Assembly (NCBI GenBank): GCA_026686845.1
Contig: JAIVEN010000013.1
Coordinates: forward strand, 15,582,001 to 15,646,000
Length of the DNA: 64,000 bases
Direction of reading: 5' to 3'
Origin: Adenanthera pavonina
Taxonomy: Eukaryota > Streptophyta > Magnoliopsida > Fabales > Fabaceae
Shown: piece after piece, positions 59,071 through 64,000 of the stretch
Position numbering within the stretch: the first letter of the stretch is position 1
How the letters are laid out: each line of letters starts with the position of its first letter
Position numbers and translations under genes: made by a program
Notes under the pieces: model-generated
Database searches by the model: none
What the model was told of the DNA's origin: nothing
Seen by the model: the letters and a program-made list of their open reading frames with translations, nothing else

Positions 59071-59269
59071 TTATTTGATCTCTTAGCTGATTTCTAGTTC
59101 TTACTTGATCTTAGATATCCCCAATCACTTGGTCAATAGGATAACTCCTTTGATATCTCTAAGCTCTTAGTAGTTCTTGAGCAACCTCATTATTATCTTG
59201 CTCCATGATATCTTCTTCTGTTTGCATAGAATCTAATGTTTTTGGAGGCTCATATTGTTTACCAGTTTA

Positions 59270-60299
59270 TCTTTATCATCTTTAGAGGGTTCAGCTAGAG
59301 TCTCAGTTTCTACAAACATTACATGCATGGATTATTCTATTACCTAGTTTTCTTATTATGCACTCCATATGCTTTACTTCTATTAGAATAGCTAAGAAAT
59401 ATACTTTCATCAGACTTGGAATTGAACTTTCCAAAATTTTCCTTACTATTGTTGTTAATAAAGCACTTGCATCCAAAGATGTGAAAGTGGGATAGATTTA
59501 GATTCTTCCCTTTGTATAACTCACATAGTGTTTTATTGAGCAGAGGACGAACATATGCTCTATTCATGATATAGTATGTTATAATTACTACATCAGCCCA
59601 AAAGTACTTTGGGAGCTTTTCATTTAGCATATCTCTTGTCATATCTTCCAAAGTTTTGTTCTTTCTCTCAACCACCCCATTTTGCTGAGGAGCTATAGGT
59701 GCAAAAAAGTTGTGATCTATCCCATTTTCTTCATAGTACTCCAAAAAGTTTGCATTCTCAAATTCTCCTTCATAATCTGACCTGATAGCTACAATAGAAC
59801 ACATTTCTCATCTTGTACTTTCTTTGCTAAGATAATAAATGTAGTAAACACCTCATCTTTAGATGGAAGAAATATAGTCCATATAAACCTTGAATAATCA
59901 TTTACTATCACAAGCACATATAGATTTCCACTAAAACTCTTAACACAAAAAGGAACAACTAAGTTTATGTGGAGTAGCTGTAGTGGTCTAGAAGTAAAGA
60001 CTATATTCTTTGGTTTAAATGATGACTTAATTTGCTTTCCTAGAAGATAAGCACCATATTCTCTATCTTTTTCAAAAGAAACATTAGGCAAACTAGTTAC
60101 TATATTATTTTTAACTAGCTTGTTAAGTTATCTCATGTTAACATGAGCTAATCTCTTATGCCATGGTCAAGATTCATTATTTTTACTGATTTAACAAATA
60201 GAATCAAGAGAGGAAAGTTCATCAAGATAAATAGTGTAATAGTTACTATTCGTTTGTGCTTTAAGAATGACTTTCTTGTCAATTTTTCTGATGACCAAG
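59270..60299 (-). pseudogene. Copia integrase (element 2), broken
   Basis: Pre-integrase YYTIYLDELSSLDSIC, then the finger and core: LLHINLVVPF (expected first Asp is Asn) and LYVLVIVNDYSRFIW, IRSDYEGEFENANFLEYYEE (second Asp present), and APQQNGVVERKNKTLEDMTR (catalytic Glu present). Then MNRAYVRPLLNKTLCELYKG, FHIFGCKCFINNN and ESIFLSYSNRSKAYGVHNKK. One frameshift at about 59800. The 59070-59270 stretch is the acidic linker toward RT, with stops. Confidence 0.88.
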
Positions 60300-60556
60300 C
60301 ATACTTTGGAGCTGAATAGCACCCAATTTCCTTTGTCACAAGTCTGGCTTACACTTAACAAGTTGTGGTTCAAGCCAATCACGAATAGAACTCCTTCAAC
60401 TGAAGTTTCTGGATTCTTTCCCACAATACCAATGCTAGTAATCTTTCCTTTTTTATCAACACTAAAGACTACTGATTCTCCATTTTTATCTCTAAGCATG
60501 ATAAATAACTCCTTGTCACCAATCATATGCCTCGAACAAGTACTATTTATATACTA
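60300..60556 (-). pseudogene. Copia aspartic protease region (element 2)
   Basis: Reads YINSTCSRHMIGDKELFIML: the active-site DS motif is NS, so the catalytic Asp is Asn. Continues with KITSIGIVGKNPETSVEGVL and VIGLNHNLLSVSQTCDKGNW. The frame is open here, but the ATG at 60526 is inside the domain and not a real start. Confidence 0.82.
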
Positions 60557-60599
60557 TTTGTTGTTTTTATTTACTTTAAGGCAGACTTATAAAAGATAA

Positions 60600-62327
60600 A
60601 TTAACTCTTGTTCATAAGTACCTATTTCTTCTTAGGTCTTCTTTATTGGTGTCACTTCCCTTTGGTATTGAAGTACCTTTGGGAACTCACTTTTTCTCAT
60701 TGTCAATCCCCTTTTTCTTATGTAAACAAGAATTAGAATTGTAACCTTTCTTGTTACAAAAGTTGCAAGTTGGGAAGGGGCTACTAGAAAGTACAAGGGG
60801 GACAAAGTAATTCATGTAATATTTTTGTCCAATTTTAGACTTTTTAGTCTGAGTCAGATTTATCATTGCTTAGGTAATAGCCTATATCGGCCTTGTTATA
60901 AACATATCTTTGTTCACCCAACATGATGCTCAAAATCTCTTTGGCTCTTGTGAATTTAGCAAGTGTCATATAGCAATCATCATTCTAAACTTTTAATGTA
61001 GCACATGACACACATAAACTCAGCTTTTCATTTTAAAACTTTTAACTTTACTTTTACTTTTAGCTTCCTTTTTCCATTTTGAGTTGTTCTTCTAAAGATA
61101 AAACCTTCCTTTTATATTTGAAAAGCTTTTTAGCTATTTTTATACATTTATCATGCAATTCATGAAATGCAATTTGCAGCTCACTATAGCTAGGTTCAAA
61201 ATTTGTTAACTTAGTTTCCTCGGGTTCAAATTGTGTTTCTTACTCTTCTTCAATTTGAGCCATGGGATAAATGTTAGCAATTTCTTCTTCATCTTTAGCT
61301 TCCTCATCTAAGCTATCTCCCTAGATTGAGGAAATGAAGGTTTTCTTCTTCTTACTCTTGTCCTTCTTCTACTCTTTTTCTTGTTTCTTCAAGTATTGAG
61401 GATACTCCCATTTGATGTGTCCAATTTTCTTGCATTCAAAGCATATAAGAGGTTCTTTAGACTCCTTCTTGATTGAAGTGCCAACATCTTTCTTTGTTAA
61501 TCTTTTGTTGTTGAACTTCTTCTTTTTATAGAACTTGCCAAACTTTTTAACAAGCATTGCCATGGTCTTCTCATCTACTTCTTCATTATCTTTTAAATAA
61601 TCTGAGTTTTCTTGATCTACTTTTAGGGTAAGACTTTTCTTTTTCTTGTCTTGAGTTGCTTCTTTCAATGCTTTGATTTTCAATTCATGTTTAGCAAGAG
61701 TGCCAAACAGGGTAGAGACTGAGCTCATAGAAATGCCTTTAGCTTTTTCAATGGTAGTAATTTTGGGTTGCCATTCAATAGGAAAAAGCTCTAGGGATTT
61801 TTCAGACTTGTTCTTGTTGGAAGTACTCCTTGCTAAGAGCTTTTAGTTTGTTGATGATGTAAGCAAATTTCATTTTGCATATCCTTAATACTTTCTCTAT
61901 CCTTCATCTTGAAAGTCTAATATTTAGCTGTGAGAGTGTCAATTCTATTTTCTTTACCACCTTCTATACTTTTATGAGCTATCTCAAGAGCTTCCCATAT
62001 CTTCTTGGCAATAGAGCAATTGAAAATTCTAAAATATTCATTTTCGCTGAGAGTACACATGATGACTTGCTATACTTTTCTATTTAGCGTCACTCTTTTC
62101 ATCTCATCTTCACTCCATTATGCTCTTAGTTTATCTTCTTCAGTTTCTTTTACCACATGTTTTGGTTTGAAATCACTAACTTCAATGACATCCTAGGCAT
62201 CATAATCCAATGCCTCAAGATATAATCACATCTTCATCTTCCAATAGGTGAAAATTTCATCACTGAATCTAGAAGGCTTGTTGATCCTACATCCATCAAG
62301 TAGATCAGAGTCTTCAAGTCTGGCCAT
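60600..62327 (-). pseudogene. Copia gag (element 2), broken
   Basis: Starts at 62327 with MARLEDSDLLDGCRINKPSR and FTYWKMKM, typical copia Gag. UBN2-like motifs KKIWEALEIAHKS and KDRESIKDMQNE follow with stops. An open piece at 61369-61728 holds SVSTLFGTLAKHELKIKALK, a Lys-rich stretch and the zinc knuckle CFECKKIGHIKWEY, in which the final Cys is Tyr. Further on a coiled-coil-like part and a second knuckle CNFCNKKGYNSNSC (Tyr for His) near 60740-60770. Same arrangement as element 1, including the second knuckle. Confidence 0.85.
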
Positions 62328-62368
62328 TTTTATACTCTCAATTTGTTTGATCCTTTTTGAGAGCTCAA

Positions 62369-62380
62369 GCTCTGATGCCA
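62369..62380 (-). other. Primer binding site of copia element 2
   Basis: Minus strand reads TGGCATCAGAGC, one base different from the initiator tRNA-Met complement used by element 1 (TGGTATCAGAGC). It lies 8 bases inside the LTR boundary. Confidence 0.8.
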
Positions 62381-62388
62381 ATTAAAAG

Positions 62389-62635
62389 TGTAGATGGAAT
62401 GCCCAAGAGGGAGGGTGAATTAGGCTTTAAAAATTTCTAGCAAAGATGTAAAACAATATAATAGTACAAACGTACAAAAAATAAAGCACAATAGTGAAAA
62501 TGAAAAGAACTAGGGAGGAAAAAATCAAACACAAATATTTATCCTAGTTCAGCTTCTCCACTTAGCTTACATTTAGTCCCCAAGCCTTCACTTGAGATTT
62601 GTCTACTATCCTTGCAAGATTTAAATGGATTTTTG
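62389..62635 (-). repeat. 5' LTR of copia element 2, partial
   Basis: Plus-coordinate TGTAGATGGAATGCCCAAGAGGGAGGGTGAATT (abridged) corresponds to the TGTTAGG...GAGGGGGGTGAATT end of the group 1 LTRs. Similarity continues through the 'atcctagttcagcttctcc' block to about 62630, where a B LTR is inserted. The rest of this LTR lies beyond the window. Confidence 0.75.
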
Positions 62636-64000
62636 TGTAATACCTTATATTAGAGCACATTTTCCATGTATTAGATCATATTAGATGTCTTTCATCATGG
62701 TTTAGAGACCAAAATCATAATATAATAAAAACAAAATTTTTCAAAATTCGATGTACTGTTCATTAGGCAATTTCCATTTTACCTGATAAACTTTGAAAAT
62801 TCATAACTAAATATAGAAAAATTATATTGAAGTGATTCTAGTCTCTAAAATTATATTAAATTCAGATATACATGAAAAAAATATGAAATAGTAACTTCAT
62901 TGGGCCAATTTGTATAGTAATTTCGTGGACATTTACTATTCATTTAGTTTATTTAGTCATTTTTCTATCTTCCAATTTTCTGACCTCAACTTCAAAAAAT
63001 CATATTTCATTATATTCATGACCAAATCATGCATACTCTATAATTTGAAAGCTATGTATGTCTAATTATATACAAATTTTTTTTATACATTTATTTCACT
63101 TACACTAGGCATAACATTAACTTAAATTGTGAAGGTTCAGAATCTAACTCTTACTGGAATAATTTTGGGACAAACTCCATATTTTCCATTATATAGCTCC
63201 ATTTACCTACAAGTTAGTGGAATATGAAACTTAAAACATGTACCTTTTTATACATATAAACCAATAAATATTTGGAGCTTTGTACGATTTTATATTTCCT
63301 TTTGAATTTTCCAATAATTACTTTTTAGTTTTTAGTTTTCCCATTCTTGCCCTATTCTGAACCCTGAATTTAAAAACTCACTATAATTCGTACACAATTC
63401 CAAATGGGGTGTTCCTTAAATCATTTTAAAGATATATTGTGTACTTTAAGAGGATATATAATGTTTATATATTCTTTGAAATTTCATTTAGACAATAATA
63501 GTATAACTGGACAGAGGTCAGAATTAGCATTTATATTCCTTAACCTTACCAAAATAACTTTCCATACATTTTCACATGGTCAAATCATGTTCCAGACTTG
63601 TACTAATCATCTCAAAAGACTTAGAGGCATTTGATTGCATACAAGCATAGCCTCAAAATTTCATATAAAAATTTACATGATTTAACAAAGACACAATATA
63701 TCGTAGTAAATAAAAGGTAAATTATTGAAATCCTTCTCCTTGCTCTTTGCCTCCCTTGGATTTCTTCCATAACTTGAACCTATCATATTATTATTTGGAT
63801 GATGAGATTTTGGAAATCCCAGTAGCTAGTCACATCTCAAACATTTACATTATCATACATGCTATAAAACCTCCAAAACATCATAACAATCATTTCAAGG
63901 CATAAATCACCATATTGTTTATAAAAATTTTGGCATTATAAGGGCATAGAAAATGGACATCTTGGGCACTATCCCTTTCATAAAAATAGCCAAAACCAGT
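62636..64000 (-). mobile_element. LTR of family B (copy f), running off the window
   Basis: Starts TGTAATACCTTATATTAG at 62636 inside the copia 2 LTR and follows the minus-oriented B copies d and e to the window edge. A decayed palindrome is near 63804-63822 (GAGATTTTGGAAATCCC). The open frame near 63404 is LTR sequence. Whether this is a solo LTR or part of a whole element cannot be told. Confidence 0.8.

Larger units (their letters stand above)
49166..62635 (-). mobile_element. Copia element 2 (SIRE-like), 3' LTR missing, split by three LTR insertions
   Basis: Minus-strand copia element with, in sense order, a partial 5' LTR (62389-62635), primer site, gag, protease, integrase, RT, RNase H and extra ORF. 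The extra ORF is cut at about 49166 by the junction with the rearranged B LTR, and the polypurine tract and 3' LTR are absent. Insertions: B LTR in the 5' LTR (from 62636), B solo LTR in RT (55065-58372) and C solo LTR after RNase H (51375-53917). Its proteins resemble element 1 in layout but differ clearly in sequence, so it is a separate family or subfamily. All ORFs are broken. Confidence 0.87.

Overview
This window looks like plant nuclear DNA, most likely from repeat-rich (heterochromatic or pericentromeric) sequence of an AT-rich flowering-plant genome. I see no intact host gene, no rRNA or tRNA gene, no CRISPR array and no bacterial-style operon. Nearly all of it is LTR retrotransposons inserted into one another, mostly reduced to solo LTRs, with smaller DNA-transposon remnants on the left. 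I cannot name the species.

Four LTR groups recur. (1) A Ty1/copia SIRE/Maximus-like group: LTRs of about 1.5-1.8 kb reading TGTTGAATC...AACA, primer site complementary to initiator tRNA-Met, and an extra ORF after RNase H. (2) A second, different SIRE-like copia element. (3) 'B' LTRs of about 2.5-3.3 kb (TGTAATATCC...GGTGTTACA), related to the LTRs of a chromodomain Ty3/gypsy element in the window. (4) 'C' LTRs of about 2.4-2.5 kb (TGTAAC...GTTACA). Most insertions are bounded by 5-bp target duplications readable in the sequence, so the order of events can be reconstructed.

Layout. 1-8.6 kb: a hAT-like GC-rich end, a possible CACTA-like element with TTAGTTGG subterminal repeats and a coding-like remnant, split by a C solo LTR (2243-7601) that is itself split by a B solo LTR (2405-5333); then a 0.5-kb CACTA-type MITE. 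8.6-11.5 kb: a truncated B LTR. 11.5-31 kb: a five-layer nest. An old Athila/Tat-like gypsy remnant was hit by copia element 1 (12458-29766, minus strand), which was hit by a copia solo LTR (14224-20191), then by a B solo LTR (15211-19585), then by another copia solo LTR (15402-17238). 31-49 kb: a rearranged B LTR contains a C LTR (32161-34616) and another B solo LTR (35733-48911); the latter holds a copia solo LTR (36322-47073), which holds a two-LTR gypsy chromovirus (37167-46387). 49-64 kb: copia element 2 (minus strand), missing its 3' LTR and split by a C solo LTR (51375-53917), a B solo LTR (55065-58372) inside the reverse transcriptase, and a B LTR running off the right edge.

The gag, protease, integrase, RT/RNase H and extra ORFs are recognisable but all broken by stops, frameshifts or lost catalytic residues. 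Most stops fit C-to-T or G-to-A decay, as expected for long-methylated DNA. The most interesting structure is in the nests themselves, two conserved inverted repeats (one in the copia leaders, one in the B LTRs), an LTR-like motif block just upstream of the extra ORF of copia element 1, and an in-frame deletion in the gypsy element. I found no convincing new multi-gene system.
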